Below, piece after piece: positions 25,044 through 35,042 of a stretch of 64,000 nucleotides of DNA (positions are counted from its first letter, which is position 1; every line of letters begins with the position of its first letter). Origin of the DNA: Gammaproteobacteria bacterium (GTDB taxonomy: Bacteria > Pseudomonadota > Gammaproteobacteria > DSM-16500). A program made the position numbers and the translations under genes. The DNA lies in the NCBI GenBank assembly GCA_021325575.1, contig JAJPGW010000010.1, positions 1 through 64,000 on the forward strand, read 5' to 3'. The notes beneath the pieces were generated by a model. That model saw only the letters and a program-made list of their open reading frames with translations, was not told where the DNA came from and did not search any database.

Positions 25044-27986
25044 ATGCTTCCCCACATTTCACTAAAATCGACACTAGAAAAAAATTACGAAAATTTTTTC
25101 AAAGAGTTGAAACATTTCAAAGGTGAAATTCGCACTGATTACGCTTCACGTCTCGCAGTCGCAACGGACAATAGCATTTATCAAGTGATTCCCGAAGCGG
25201 TTATCTTTCCGCGTGACACACAAGATGTTGTGACTCTGATGCAATTGGCAAATCAAAAAAAATATCATGATATAAAATTTTGCGCGCGCGGCGGCGGCAC
25301 CAGCACCAATGGGCAGTCACTTGGGAGAGGGATTATCATTGATTGCTCCAAATACATGCGAGAAATCCTCGAAATCAACATGCAGGAAAAATGGGTGCGC
25401 GTGCAACCGGGTGTGGTGCTCGATCAATTAAATACGCATCTGCGTGCTTTTGGCGTGAGTTTTGCGCCGGAAATTTCACCCAGCAATCGTGCAACGTTGG
25501 GTGGAATGATCAATACGGATGCCTGTGGAATTGGTTCGAGATTATTAGGACGCACTAGCGATCATCTTGTGGATTTAACTTGTGTTCTGGCAAATGGACG
25601 TCAGCTACAAACGAGTGAAATCAGTTCTTCTGAAACGCTGTATCAGGATTTGCTTCAGTTATTAACACCCCATGAAAAATTAATTGATGAAAAATTCCAA
25701 TCCACGCCTCGAACATTAAATGGTTATAACTTAAAAAAAACCTATCAAAATCCTGAAAAATTAAATTTAAATTATCTGATAGCCGGCTCCGAAGGAACCC
25801 TTGGTATTGTCACAGAATGCAAATTGCGACTAACACCGCTTCCTAATCATAAAATGGTGATTGTCGTTTCTTATCAAAATTTTTCTGATGCGTTATCCGC
25901 GGCCGACCTGATTAATCAATTTCATCCGTTAGCCATTGAAGCCATCGATGAAAAATTAATTGATTTAGTGCGTCAGGATAATTTTTATTTTTATATTAAA
26001 AATTTTATTACTGAAAAAACCGGCGCAATCAATTTGGTAGAATTTATTGCAAATGAAGAAGACGTTTTAATTAAAAAAACAACTGAATTCTGTGCGATAT
26101 TAGCAAATAGCAAAGATCAGCCCCATGGCGCGCTGGATTATTACATTGCCAAAACACCGCAAGAAGAAAAATATTTATGGGAACTGCGAAAAAAATCCGT
26201 GGGATTAATTAGCAAAAAAACCGACGGCAAGCGCCGTCCGATTCCTTTTGTAGAAGATACGGCAGTTCCCCCTGAAAAATTAGCCGATTACATTGCGGAA
26301 TTCAAAAATCTGTTAGATGAGTATCATCTCCAGTACGGTATGTATGGACATCTCGATGCCGGTTGTGTGCATGTCCGACCTGCGTTGGATATGCAGATTG
26401 CAAATGATGAGCGAATCATGCGCGAGCTGTCTGAAAAAGTCGTTAAATTGTTAGAAAAATATGGCGGTATCCTGTGGGGCGAGCATGGACAGGGCCATCG
26501 TACTGAATTTGCCAAATCTTTTTTTGGGGAAACACTTTATCAAGTGGTGCGCGCCATTAAAACATTATTTGATCCTTATAATCAGTTAAATCCAGGAAAA
26601 ATTGCTGTCGCACTGAATACTGAACAGGAATTGGTAAAGTTATCAGGACCTTTGCGCGGAATGTTTGACAAAGAAATTCCGGCCGAAACCCAGCAGATTT
26701 TTGCAAATAGCATGATCTGCAATGGCAATGGCGCTTGTTTTAATTATGCAACAACGGATTTGATGTGTCCTTCTTATAAAATTACTAAAGATCGCATTCA
26801 TTCACCTAAAGGACGTTCTACTTTAATTCGGGAATGGTTACGACAATTGGCATTACGAAATTTTAATTTTTCAGAAAAAAAATCAGCTCATTTTTTTCAA
26901 AAATTAATAAACCAATTTAAGAAAAAAAATGATTTTTCCGGTGAAGTCTTTTCAGCCATGTCCGGTTGTCTTGACTGCAAGGCTTGTAAAGGACAATGTC
27001 CATTGAATGTGGATGTGCCAGAAGTGAAGGCGAAATTTTTATCCGCCTATTATTCGCGCTATTTGCGCCCCCTTCAAGATTATTTGATTGCATCGATCGA
27101 AACATGGGCGCCAAAGTTGCAACGATTTCCGCGATTTTTTAATGCCCTTACTCAGAATTTTATTAGTCGTTTTTTTGCGTCATTATTCTTTGGCCTGATT
27201 AATCCGCCGCGATTCAGCACGCTTTCATTGAAAGAAGCTCTGATCAAACGGAAGGCTCAATTTGCCAACGCAGTCGAATTAAAACAAATGACCCAAGAAC
27301 AAAAATCAAAAAGTGTGATACTAGTCCAAGATGTATTTACCTCTTTTTATCAGCCTGAAGTGGTCTTGGCTACCTATGATTTTTTAACCCGCGCCGGGTT
27401 CAACGTTTTGATCGCGCCATTTTTTGCTAATGGAAAGCCGCTGCAAGTTAAAGGTTTTTTAGCTAAATTTACAAAAACAGCTAAAGAAAATCACCAAAAG
27501 CTAAGTGAATTGGCGGAATCCAGTGTGCCATTAGTTGGCATCGATCCGAGTGTTACGCTTACTTATCGCGATGAATATGTAGCGCTCGGTTTAAAAAATC
27601 TGAATATCCAGCTGTTGCAAGAATGGTTGGTACAAGTTTTTCATCAGATACCTACGGTTCGTTTACGAGGCCGATATTATCTTCTTTCCCATTGCACGGA
27701 AAAATCGCTGTCGGTTACAGCCGAAAAAAACTGGGAAATGATTTTTGACTCGTTGGGGCTAGAGTTAAAATCGTTACCCGCCGGTTGTTGCGGGATGGCA
27801 GGGGCCTATGGTCACGAAAAAATCCATCAAAACACGAGTCGCGCACTTTTTAATGTGGATTGGCAAAAATATATGACTGAATATGAACCGATTTTAGCAA
27901 CGGGCTTTTCCTGCCGAGAACAAACCAAGCGATTTATGCAACAAACATTATTACATCCGATTCAAGTATTGGAGTCTTTATTATGA
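25044..27986 (+). CDS. ydiJ: YdiJ-type FAD/Fe-S D-2-hydroxyglutarate dehydrogenase
   Basis: A 980-aa flavoprotein. A PCMH-type FAD-binding domain (residues about 45-225, with ARGGGTSTNGQSLGRG and GSEGTLGIVTE) is followed by the FAD-oxidase C-terminal cap and a 4Fe-4S region with CNGNGACFNYATTDLMCPSY and CLDCKACKGQCPLNVD. A cysteine-rich CCG-like domain (AGCCGMAGAYGHE) is near the end. This is the YdiJ architecture, oxidising D-2-hydroxyglutarate to 2-oxoglutarate with electrons to a carrier. D-lactate dehydrogenase is the alternative, but the overlapping HglS-type gene supplies exactly D-2-hydroxyglutarate. GAGG lies 7 nt before the ATG. Confidence 0.88.
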   Translation: MLPHISLKSTLEKNYENFFKELKHFKGEIRTDYASRLAVATDNSIYQVIPEAVIFPRDTQDVVTLMQLANQKKYHDIKFCARGGGTSTNGQSLGRGIIIDCSKYMREILEINMQEKWVRVQPGVVLDQLNTHLRAFGVSFAPEISPSNRATLGGMINTDACGIGSRLLGRTSDHLVDLTCVLANGRQLQTSEISSSETLYQDLLQLLTPHEKLIDEKFQSTPRTLNGYNLKKTYQNPEKLNLNYLIAGSEGTLGIVTECKLRLTPLPNHKMVIVVSYQNFSDALSAADLINQFHPLAIEAIDEKLIDLVRQDNFYFYIKNFITEKTGAINLVEFIANEEDVLIKKTTEFCAILANSKDQPHGALDYYIAKTPQEEKYLWELRKKSVGLISKKTDGKRRPIPFVEDTAVPPEKLADYIAEFKNLLDEYHLQYGMYGHLDAGCVHVRPALDMQIANDERIMRELSEKVVKLLEKYGGILWGEHGQGHRTEFAKSFFGETLYQVVRAIKTLFDPYNQLNPGKIAVALNTEQELVKLSGPLRGMFDKEIPAETQQIFANSMICNGNGACFNYATTDLMCPSYKITKDRIHSPKGRSTLIREWLRQLALRNFNFSEKKSAHFFQKLINQFKKKNDFSGEVFSAMSGCLDCKACKGQCPLNVDVPEVKAKFLSAYYSRYLRPLQDYLIASIETWAPKLQRFPRFFNALTQNFISRFFASLFFGLINPPRFSTLSLKEALIKRKAQFANAVELKQMTQEQKSKSVILVQDVFTSFYQPEVVLATYDFLTRAGFNVLIAPFFANGKPLQVKGFLAKFTKTAKENHQKLSELAESSVPLVGIDPSVTLTYRDEYVALGLKNLNIQLLQEWLVQVFHQIPTVRLRGRYYLLSHCTEKSLSVTAEKNWEMIFDSLGLELKSLPAGCCGMAGAYGHEKIHQNTSRALFNVDWQKYMTEYEPILATGFSCREQTKRFMQQTLLHPIQVLESLL

Positions 27987-28783
27987 GCTATCAAAAATTA
28001 TTTGAAACACTTTGGCAAGATTATACGGATCGAAATCCACATGCTCGGAAAATTCATGAATTATTTTCAGCGGAAGGCGAACGTATCATCAATGATCATG
28101 TGGCATTCAGGACATTTAATCATCCTTCTATCAATGTGGAAAAGCTGGCTTCTTTTTTTAAAAAATATGGCTATGTGGAAAAAGGGCAATATGAATTTCC
28201 GGTGAAAAAATTATTTGCCAAACATTATGAACATGAAGATCCTACTGCGCCTAAAGTTTTTATAAGCGAATTATTGGTTGAAAAATTCAGTCCTTACTTA
28301 CAAAAAACGATTGCTGACGCAATAAAAAAAATCCCTGCTGCAATGCTTCAGCAAGAAACATTACTTTCATCCGGCGCGCTTTGGCAGCCGCTGCAATATG
28401 ATACTTACAAAAAATTGCTAGATGAATCAGAATATGCGGCGTGGACTTACGCTTTTGGTTTTTGCGCGAATCATTTTACTGTGAACGTGAATGAATTAAA
28501 AAAATTTCCAAAACTGGAGCAAGTGAATCAATTTTTGTTGCGACATGGATTTAAATTAAATACCTCGGGTGGTGCGATCAAAGGAACGAAAGAGGAGTGT
28601 CTCGAACAATCCAGCACGCTGGCGGGTGAAATGGATGTGAAATTTTCAGAAGGAATTTATTCTATACCCTCTTGCTATTATGAATTTGCAAAGCGTTATC
28701 CTTTACCGAGTGGCAAGTTATACACAGGATTTATTGCAGCCTCGGCGGATAAAATTTTTGAGAGTACTGATGTAAGGCGATGA
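27983..28783 (+). CDS. hglS: DUF1338 2-oxoadipate dioxygenase/decarboxylase (HglS type)
   Basis: A 266-aa non-haem Fe(II) enzyme of the DUF1338/HglS family, which converts 2-oxoadipate plus O2 to D-2-hydroxyglutarate and CO2. The metal triad is recognisable as His39 (DHVAFRTF), His164 (CANHFTVNV) and Glu234 (CYYEFAKRYP), with the specificity Arg43. It overlaps the dehydrogenase gene by 4 nt (ATGA), so the two are translationally coupled and catalyse consecutive steps. It is shorter than the Pseudomonas protein (about 460 aa), resembling compact family members. Confidence 0.9.
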   Translation: MSYQKLFETLWQDYTDRNPHARKIHELFSAEGERIINDHVAFRTFNHPSINVEKLASFFKKYGYVEKGQYEFPVKKLFAKHYEHEDPTAPKVFISELLVEKFSPYLQKTIADAIKKIPAAMLQQETLLSSGALWQPLQYDTYKKLLDESEYAAWTYAFGFCANHFTVNVNELKKFPKLEQVNQFLLRHGFKLNTSGGAIKGTKEECLEQSSTLAGEMDVKFSEGIYSIPSCYYEFAKRYPLPSGKLYTGFIAASADKIFESTDVRR

Positions 28784-28823
28784 AAATGCTTAAGGCGTCG
28801 TCATGAATACTGAATACCATCAT

Positions 28824-28891
28824 TGTCATCTTGAGCGCAGCGAAGGATCTTGCCGGGGTTGTTGAGATCCTTCACTGTGCTCAGGATGACA
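28824..28891. repeat. Imperfect palindromic repeat, TGTCATCTTGAG type
   Basis: TGTCATCTTGAGCGCAGCGA at the left pairs imperfectly with the right end (TGCTCAGGATGACA), with an inner GGATC/GATCC pair. It lies between the convergent hglS and pyrC genes. It resembles the CGTCATTGCGAG family in plan but has its own sequence. Confidence 0.75.
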
Positions 28892-28898
28892 AATAGAC

Positions 28899-30110
28899 TC
28901 AAATCGAATAGCACTTTCCACCAAGAATGGTATAAACCGGCCATCCTTTCAACATTTTCCCCGCATAAGGCGACCAACCACATTTCGTTTTTAACTGACT
29001 TTCAGAAACTTCTGCCGTTTTATTCAGATCAACCAGTACAAAATCATTCGTTTCCGGCAGCGAAAAAATTTCGCGCGCGCGCGTGCTGGTCAAGGAAACA
29101 ATTTCAGTTAATGATAACAAGCCCTCATGATGAGCATTCAGCAATAAAGCTAGCGTTGTTTCTATTCCTGGCATACCGGATGGGCATTCGCCATAAGGTT
29201 TTGCTTTTTCTGATAGAGTGTGTGGCGCGTGATCCGACCCAATTGTATCAATGATTTTTTCATGAATCGCATTGAACAATGCAGCTTGATGTTCACTTGA
29301 ACGTAAAGGTGGATTTACCACTGCTTTACCGTGCAATTTCGCATAGGCTGAATCATTTAAAAATAAATGATGCGGCGTTGTTTCAGCATAAACGTTTAGT
29401 CCCTCTTGTTTCGCTTTTTTGATAAGTTGAATTTCAGGCGCAGAACTCACATGCAACACATATAATTTTGTTCCATATTTTCTGGATAAATTAATTGCTT
29501 TTTCAACGGCCGTCACGGCCGCTGTAATGTTCCGAATCTCAGAATGCGCAGGATAATCAAGTTTGTTTTTATAATGCGCCTTATTTTGCCGAAGTAGGTG
29601 TTCATCTTCCGCATGCACGGCCACAATTAAATTATTTTTTGCACCAATTTCAAAAACGGCCTCTAAACTTTCATCATCATCAATGACTAAATTTCCCGTG
29701 CTGCAACCCATAAAAACTTTTATGCCAATCACATCACGTGCCACGGATGAAATTTCATTTAAATGTTTTTTGTCCGCGCCAAAAAATAATTGATAGCGAA
29801 GTGGAATACCAATTTCTTGTAATTGGGAATCAATTAATGCTTTTTTTTCCTGAAGTAAAAGGGCAGTCACCGTGGGCGGTAACGTATTCGGCATATCGAA
29901 CACCGTTGTATATCCACCCCGAATTGCGGCATGTGCGGCGGTTCGCCAATCTTCTTTGTATTCATGTCCAGGGGTGCGAAAGTGAACATGCGGATCAATC
30001 AATCCTGGTAAAAGCGTCAGTTGATCATTGTTAATCGTGATGGATTCGGGACTTTGCAGCGTGAGGGAAATCGGCTTTCCCTCGATCGATTTCGCTAAAA
30101 TAGTTAACAT
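28899..30110 (-). CDS. pyrC: Dihydroorotase
   Basis: Third enzyme of pyrimidine synthesis: cyclises carbamoyl-aspartate to dihydroorotate. It is a 403-aa amidohydrolase of the multifunctional (class I) type, not the short E. coli PyrC type. Metal ligands include His41 and His43 in DPHVHFRTPG; Lys131 in GIKVFMG is the probable carboxylated lysine; SDHAPHT gives the catalytic Asp. Its ATG overlaps the pyrI stop by one base, so pyrB-pyrI-pyrC form one operon. Confidence 0.95.
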   Translation of the reverse strand: MLTILAKSIEGKPISLTLQSPESITINNDQLTLLPGLIDPHVHFRTPGHEYKEDWRTAAHAAIRGGYTTVFDMPNTLPPTVTALLLQEKKALIDSQLQEIGIPLRYQLFFGADKKHLNEISSVARDVIGIKVFMGCSTGNLVIDDDESLEAVFEIGAKNNLIVAVHAEDEHLLRQNKAHYKNKLDYPAHSEIRNITAAVTAVEKAINLSRKYGTKLYVLHVSSAPEIQLIKKAKQEGLNVYAETTPHHLFLNDSAYAKLHGKAVVNPPLRSSEHQAALFNAIHEKIIDTIGSDHAPHTLSEKAKPYGECPSGMPGIETTLALLLNAHHEGLLSLTEIVSLTSTRAREIFSLPETNDFVLVDLNKTAEVSESQLKTKCGWSPYAGKMLKGWPVYTILGGKCYSI

Positions 30111-30577
30111 TAGTATCTCGCACTACGTTTGATTTGGTCTCGTTCAAAAGATTTTTCACAATAGTGACAAATCAATTTCACTTGTTTTCCCTGTTCTTTG
30201 ACATAAAAAACGCTTTCGGTTTGTTCTTTGTGTGTGATGCATTTCGTATTCAGGCAATGAAAAATATTGGCGATGTTCGTCGGCAATTTTGTTTCAATTT
30301 TTTTAATCACTTCAAAGTCATTAACAATATTGATAGTCGCTTCCGGCGCAAAAATTGCAATTTCACTGGCTTCGAGATCCGTTAACATCCGATTTTCGAT
30401 TTTAATTAAATCTTTTAACCCGAGTCGTTTACTCGGCAAATTTAAGCCGACGGTTATTTTATTTTTATCATGTAAAAAACGAAACAGATGAATAATGCGC
30501 AACGCATAACCCGATGGAATATGGTCGATTACCGTGCCATTGTTGATCGCGGAAACAGAAAGCGTTTTATTAGTCAT
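30110..30577 (-). CDS. pyrI: Aspartate carbamoyltransferase regulatory chain
   Basis: The 155-aa allosteric subunit of ATCase. The N-terminal nucleotide-binding domain ([17 protein letters not shown]) senses ATP and CTP. The C-terminal zinc domain has the four cysteines (CLNTKC...CHYC) that dock onto PyrB. It overlaps the end of pyrB by 4 nt, ensuring coupled synthesis, and touches pyrC at its stop. Confidence 0.97.
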   Translation of the reverse strand: MTNKTLSVSAINNGTVIDHIPSGYALRIIHLFRFLHDKNKITVGLNLPSKRLGLKDLIKIENRMLTDLEASEIAIFAPEATINIVNDFEVIKKIETKLPTNIANIFHCLNTKCITHKEQTESVFYVKEQGKQVKLICHYCEKSFERDQIKRSARY

Positions 30578-31497
30578 GATGATTTCTCATTCAGCAATAA
30601 AGTTAAAAGGGCTTGTCGAACAAAAACCCCATTGGCGGCTTGTTGAAAATAGTAAGCGAACGGTGTTTTATCAATGCTCGTATCCATTTCATCAACACGC
30701 GGCAGAGGATGCAACACTTTTAAATTGGATTTGGCCTGTGATAAGAGTCCTGCGGTCAAAGTATATTTATTTTTGACTAATTGATATTCCGCTTCATCGA
30801 GACGTTCTTTTTGCAAACGAGTCAAATAAATAATATCGACTTTGGGAATGACTTCTTCTAATGTTTGATGAAAAGAAAATCGTACGCCATTTTTTTTCAG
30901 ATGATCGGCGATGGCATCCGGCAGTGTTAATCCTTCGGGTGAGACAAAATAAAAACGCATATCGAATAACATGCAAGCTTGAGTCAGAGAATGAATCGTA
31001 CGGCCATATTTTAAATCGCCAACGAGTGCAATGCTCAAACCGTTCAGTTTATTTTGACATTCTTCCATCGTAAATAAATCAACTAAAGCTTGGCTGGGAT
31101 GCTGATTGGCACCATCGCCTGCGTTAATAACCGGTTTGTCGGATGCTTCTGCCGCCAGTCGAGCAGCCCCTTCACGCGGATGACGAATCACCAGAAGATC
31201 CGCATAATCTGAAATAACCCGAATGGTATCGCGCAGCGTTTCGCCTTTTTGGATGGATAAGTCACCATCACTCGTAAAACCGGTCACTTTCCCGCCTAAT
31301 CGCAACGCCGCCGATTCAAACGATAAACGCGTGCGAGTCGATGGCTCAAAAAAACAATTGGCGATAATTTTATTTTGTAATGCCTGAGTGTCGGGTTTCT
31401 GTTTCAGTTTTTTAGCTGTTTCTAAAATGGTTTTCACTTGTTCGAGAGACAAATCGTTGATGGAGATAAGATCGCGTTGGTAAAGCGAGTGGGCCAT
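30574..31497 (-). CDS. pyrB: Aspartate carbamoyltransferase catalytic chain
   Basis: Catalyses carbamoyl phosphate plus aspartate to carbamoyl-aspartate, the committed step of pyrimidine synthesis. The carbamoyl-phosphate loop STRTR is at residues 53-57; [22 protein letters not shown] and HPLPRVDEM are all present. The 307-aa length is normal. It is first gene of pyrB-pyrI-pyrC. I see no convincing PyrI leader or attenuator in the 120 bp upstream. Confidence 0.97.
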   Translation of the reverse strand: MAHSLYQRDLISINDLSLEQVKTILETAKKLKQKPDTQALQNKIIANCFFEPSTRTRLSFESAALRLGGKVTGFTSDGDLSIQKGETLRDTIRVISDYADLLVIRHPREGAARLAAEASDKPVINAGDGANQHPSQALVDLFTMEECQNKLNGLSIALVGDLKYGRTIHSLTQACMLFDMRFYFVSPEGLTLPDAIADHLKKNGVRFSFHQTLEEVIPKVDIIYLTRLQKERLDEAEYQLVKNKYTLTAGLLSQAKSNLKVLHPLPRVDEMDTSIDKTPFAYYFQQAANGVFVRQALLTLLLNEKSS

Positions 31498-31584
31498 AAA
31501 TCCTCTTTAAAAATTAATCCGCGGGACATCATACCATGATGTTTTTAATGCGTCAGTCACCCCAAAAAAGGGCTGAAAATCCGT

Positions 31585-31590
31585 TATAAT
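31585..31590 (+). promoter_or_regulatory. -10 element of the FecR-domain gene
   Basis: A perfect TATAAT 30 bp before the ATG, with a strong GGAGGG ribosome site between them. No convincing -35 hexamer is present. Confidence 0.4.
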
Positions 31591-31619
31591 TTAAGGTATG
31601 GCGGAGGGTCTAGAATACG

Positions 31620-32672
31620 ATGAAATCAGCTTATCCGCGTCATTGGGTCGCTAAAATTTTTATTATTTTTGCCATTTTTTCAATGGCTTATGTATCTTTT
31701 GCGGCAGATACCCAACCCGTTCCAACAGCCCCTGCTAAGGCCGCCACTACCACGGCACCTCAAACCGCTGGGCAAGCCCCTGAAGCCAAAGCCCCTGAAG
31801 CCAAATCCACTGAGGCCAAACTAATCGGCGAAGTTGTCTGGGTAAAAGGGGTCGTCAAAGCAGTGGTAGAAGGCAAACCCGACCGTGTGTTACAGCGCCG
31901 TTCTCCCATTTATCTGCATGATACGATTACGACCGATAAAATCAGTACCGGACAAATTGTTTTTAGTGATAACAGCGTAATTGCATTAAGCAACGAAACC
32001 GCGTTACGGATGGATTCTTATGATTTTGGTAAAGACGTGGAAAAAGGTAAATCCAGATTCGTTGCCCGATTGTTAAAAGGCGGCTTTCGCACAGTGACCG
32101 GTTTAATTCCTAAAGATAATGCGAACAATTATGAAGTCGATACGCCAGTTGCGACGATTGGTGTGCGTGGATCAGGGTATGTTGTGCATTTGGTTCCGCG
32201 GATAGGAGTGGGTCATGGCGCATCGGAAACAATGTATGAAAGAATTTATATGAAATGGACCGCAGGCGAGCCCTTTATGCGCACTGCGGCAGGTATTCAA
32301 GTTCTGTCAGCGAAAACGCCTTATGTGACGACGACTTCTCCTTCGGTTGCGCCTACTACTCTTGAGCACCTGCCAGCGGATATTCAGAGCGTTATGCAAA
32401 AAATTCCTAAGGTGGCTCCTGCCAAATTTACTCCGCCGCCAGCTGCGGCTGCGCCTGCTGCGGCGCAACCTGCTGCAACCACAACCACTAAAGGAGCCGC
32501 TGCGGCGGGTGCTGCGGCTACAACCGGAGCCGGTGGCGGTGGGAATTCTGGTGGCGGCGGATCGACGGGCAATACAACTAAAGCATCGTCGACTGGAACG
32601 ACCGGTGGCAGTGACAACAATGCACCGGTTACAAAACCGACTACCGTAGATTCTTTCTGTATTGGCGGATAA
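31620..32672 (+). CDS. FecR-domain exported protein with low-complexity tail
   Basis: A 350-aa protein with a signal peptide (residues 1-29, ending SFAA) and a Pro/Ala/Thr linker. A FecR-type beta domain follows (residues about 68-180: GEVVWVKGVVKAV, DTITTDKISTGQIVFSDNS, YEVDTPVATIGVRGSGY). The last 110 residues are Ala-, Thr- and Gly-rich and end DSFCIGG. FecR domains often act as periplasmic or surface modules. Its neighbours are a CHASE2 cyclase and a TpsB transporter, so it may be part of that surface system. Iron regulation is not implied by the domain alone. Confidence 0.85.
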   Translation: MKSAYPRHWVAKIFIIFAIFSMAYVSFAADTQPVPTAPAKAATTTAPQTAGQAPEAKAPEAKSTEAKLIGEVVWVKGVVKAVVEGKPDRVLQRRSPIYLHDTITTDKISTGQIVFSDNSVIALSNETALRMDSYDFGKDVEKGKSRFVARLLKGGFRTVTGLIPKDNANNYEVDTPVATIGVRGSGYVVHLVPRIGVGHGASETMYERIYMKWTAGEPFMRTAAGIQVLSAKTPYVTTTSPSVAPTTLEHLPADIQSVMQKIPKVAPAKFTPPPAAAAPAAAQPAATTTTKGAAAAGAAATTGAGGGGNSGGGGSTGNTTKASSTGTTGGSDNNAPVTKPTTVDSFCIGG

Positions 32673-32686
32673 TCAAAAGCCACGTT

Positions 32687-32728
32687 CGTCATTCTGCTTC
32701 GTCGCAAAAAACGCTCCTCGCAATGACG
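32687..32728. repeat. Truncated CGTCATTGCGAG-family repeat
   Basis: CGTCATTCTGCTTCGTCGCA at the left runs into CTCCTCGCAATGACG at the right. Compared with 54110 and 58886 it keeps the right half and lacks most of the left. Confidence 0.75.
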
Positions 32729-32738
32729 AAGTAGGGTT

Positions 32739-34940
32739 TCATTTCTCAATATGCGAATAGATGCCATCCCATTCTTTAGAAGGTGGGTTTTTTTCAAATT
32801 CAGCAATACGCGCCAGATAAATTTTGTAAAATTTCGATTCCGGATTTTTTTCACTTAATTTTAAAAATAATTCATAAGCATTCTGCCATGCTGAATTAAA
32901 ATAATAATTCAACGCCGTTTCGCTCATTTGTATTTCTTCTGCTAATTCAGGTGTCAGTTGCTCGCGGAATCCAACAATCTCAAACAGTTTTACTGCGTTA
33001 TCTTTTCCTTTTACCCGCACTTTATCCAGCAATCGAAAAACAAAAGTCGGTTGCTGTTCCACGGTAAATTCTGTCGCAATGGAGCTTACTCCATAAAATT
33101 TCGTTAAATTTTCTATGCGAGATGCGAGATTGACTGCGTCTCCGAGCACGGTATAGTTCCGACGAAATTTAGAACCCATATCACCCACGCTCATAAGCCC
33201 GCTATTTAAACCGATGCCCATGCGTATTTCGGGACTGCCTTTTTCGATTGCTGTTTCCCGTAATTTTTTAAGTGCCTGCTGCATTTCAATCGCTGCAGAA
33301 ATCGCATGTTTTGCATGCCGTTTATCTTTGAGTGGTGCGCCCCAAAATGCCATGATCATATCACCGACATATTTATCAATCGTGCCGCGATGTTTGAAAA
33401 TAATTTCCGTCATGGGCGTTAAAAAATTATTTAACATTTCTTTGATTTGTGATGCGCTCATGTTTTCAGAAATCGTAGTGAAATTTCGGATATCAGCAAA
33501 TAACACCGTCATTTCTCTGTCTTCACCATAAAGACCATAACTGGATTTAGAAGTGAGCATCTCATCAATGTGTTTTGCGGGAACATATTGGCCAAACATT
33601 TCTTTTAAATGCTCGCGACGACGGGATTCAAATAAATAGCCATAGACAATGTTAATTAAGGCGAGTAACAGGGTTAAAATAATTGGAAATAAGATGGAAA
33701 TGATGAGGCCGGTCGTTTCCCATAACCAGTTGTTACCCGTGATTAATAACAAGGGGACCGCAACCATCATGAATGTCAAAAGCCAGGGACTGAGATAAGG
33801 AAAAACAAAAACAAATAATAGGCCCAGTACAACAGTGATCGAGATCTCAGCACCAAATCCCCAAGCGGGTCGATAAGGAAAATTGCCCGTCAGAATACCA
33901 TCAGCAACCGTTGCTTCAATTTCGACCCCTGGAAATGCTGGCTGTATGGCAGTTGTTTGCAGGTCACCTAAACCAGTTGCCGATGTTCCGATAAAAACAA
34001 TTTTTCCTTCCAATGAATCGTTCGGAATTTTATTTTCCAGGACATCGATTGCAGAATAGTAGGGAAATGTATAACTTTTTCCGCGAAATGGAATAATAAC
34101 ACGCGCATTTCCATCGGTGGGAATAACGTGGTCCGCGATTTTTACGCCTTCTATTTCGAGCTGCTTATTATAAGGTTCCGTGATTAAATGAACATCTGTT
34201 AATAAAAAAGTGCGCACAGCCTCCAAGGCAAGCGAAGGATATAGCCCATCCTGATATCGAATGAATAATGGAACACTGCGAATAATGCCGTCTTCGTCAC
34301 CAAAAACATTAATAAACCCAGCACTTTTAGCGGTAGCCTGCAAAACAGGATTATTCCCGATATAACCGCGGGCAGTAATAAATGTTAATGCTTTTTCCTG
34401 GGGTGAGTTCAGTGTGAGAACAGGAGGTATTAGCAAACCGATTTTCATATCCCGCGGCAAAAAAGAATCACCGAGAACGGTATCGATGTGAGTAAATGTA
34501 TTTCCAAACTGGCTATCCGTATCAAAATAAGGAATAATTTTTTCAAAGGCGGGTGTTATTTCTGGCGTAATCAATTGATTTTTTTTAAATGAATTCAATA
34601 CTGTTTCGGCAATATTTTCTTCTTTTTCAGGAAAAATCATATCAAATGCAATGACAACCGCTCCGTTTGCTTGCAAATGAGTAACTAGTTCAGCCAGTTT
34701 CGATCGCGGCCAGGGCCAGCGTCCTATTCTATCCAGTGATTTGTCATCGATATCAATAATTGCAACGGAGGTTTTAAAATGGTGCGGTGCCCGGAATAGT
34801 CTTGTTTTTAATTGAACATCGTAGGCCAGTTCTTGCAGCCGATCAGTATAATGCTCTAAAAAACCATGTTTATTGATTTGAAAATAAAGCGTCAAAATGA
34901 GTAGGACAAAACCAATGAATATGGGAATTTTTTTACTCAT
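32739..34940 (-). CDS. CHASE2-domain adenylate/guanylate cyclase
   Basis: A 733-aa sensor cyclase. An N-terminal membrane helix (residues about 5-20) leads to an extracytoplasmic CHASE2 domain (about 30-360, with VAIIDIDDKSLDRIGRWPWPR and IVFIGTSATGLGDLQTT). Three closely spaced membrane helices follow (about 365-435), then a cytoplasmic class III cyclase domain (about 460-650). That domain carries the metal-binding Asp in VLFADIRNFTTIS, KYVGDMIMAFWGAP, and GIGLNSGLMSVGDMGS. It would make cAMP or cGMP in response to a periplasmic cue. It is divergent from the TpsB gene and convergent with the FecR gene. Confidence 0.93.
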   Translation of the reverse strand: MSKKIPIFIGFVLLILTLYFQINKHGFLEHYTDRLQELAYDVQLKTRLFRAPHHFKTSVAIIDIDDKSLDRIGRWPWPRSKLAELVTHLQANGAVVIAFDMIFPEKEENIAETVLNSFKKNQLITPEITPAFEKIIPYFDTDSQFGNTFTHIDTVLGDSFLPRDMKIGLLIPPVLTLNSPQEKALTFITARGYIGNNPVLQATAKSAGFINVFGDEDGIIRSVPLFIRYQDGLYPSLALEAVRTFLLTDVHLITEPYNKQLEIEGVKIADHVIPTDGNARVIIPFRGKSYTFPYYSAIDVLENKIPNDSLEGKIVFIGTSATGLGDLQTTAIQPAFPGVEIEATVADGILTGNFPYRPAWGFGAEISITVVLGLLFVFVFPYLSPWLLTFMMVAVPLLLITGNNWLWETTGLIISILFPIILTLLLALINIVYGYLFESRRREHLKEMFGQYVPAKHIDEMLTSKSSYGLYGEDREMTVLFADIRNFTTISENMSASQIKEMLNNFLTPMTEIIFKHRGTIDKYVGDMIMAFWGAPLKDKRHAKHAISAAIEMQQALKKLRETAIEKGSPEIRMGIGLNSGLMSVGDMGSKFRRNYTVLGDAVNLASRIENLTKFYGVSSIATEFTVEQQPTFVFRLLDKVRVKGKDNAVKLFEIVGFREQLTPELAEEIQMSETALNYYFNSAWQNAYELFLKLSEKNPESKFYKIYLARIAEFEKNPPSKEWDGIYSHIEK

Positions 34941-35042
34941 TTATGCTTCCATGTGATTTATTTCCTCTTTTCTATTTAACACTAAACTGGATATAATGGA
35001 TAGACCCTAAATAGGGATGGGTTTTAAAGGGATTTATTCTGA

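Noticed and set aside
32384-32854. 156-aa minus-strand frame across the FecR gene end
   Set aside because: It is antisense to the Ala/Gly-rich tail and includes a palindromic repeat; composition mirrors the low-complexity DNA.
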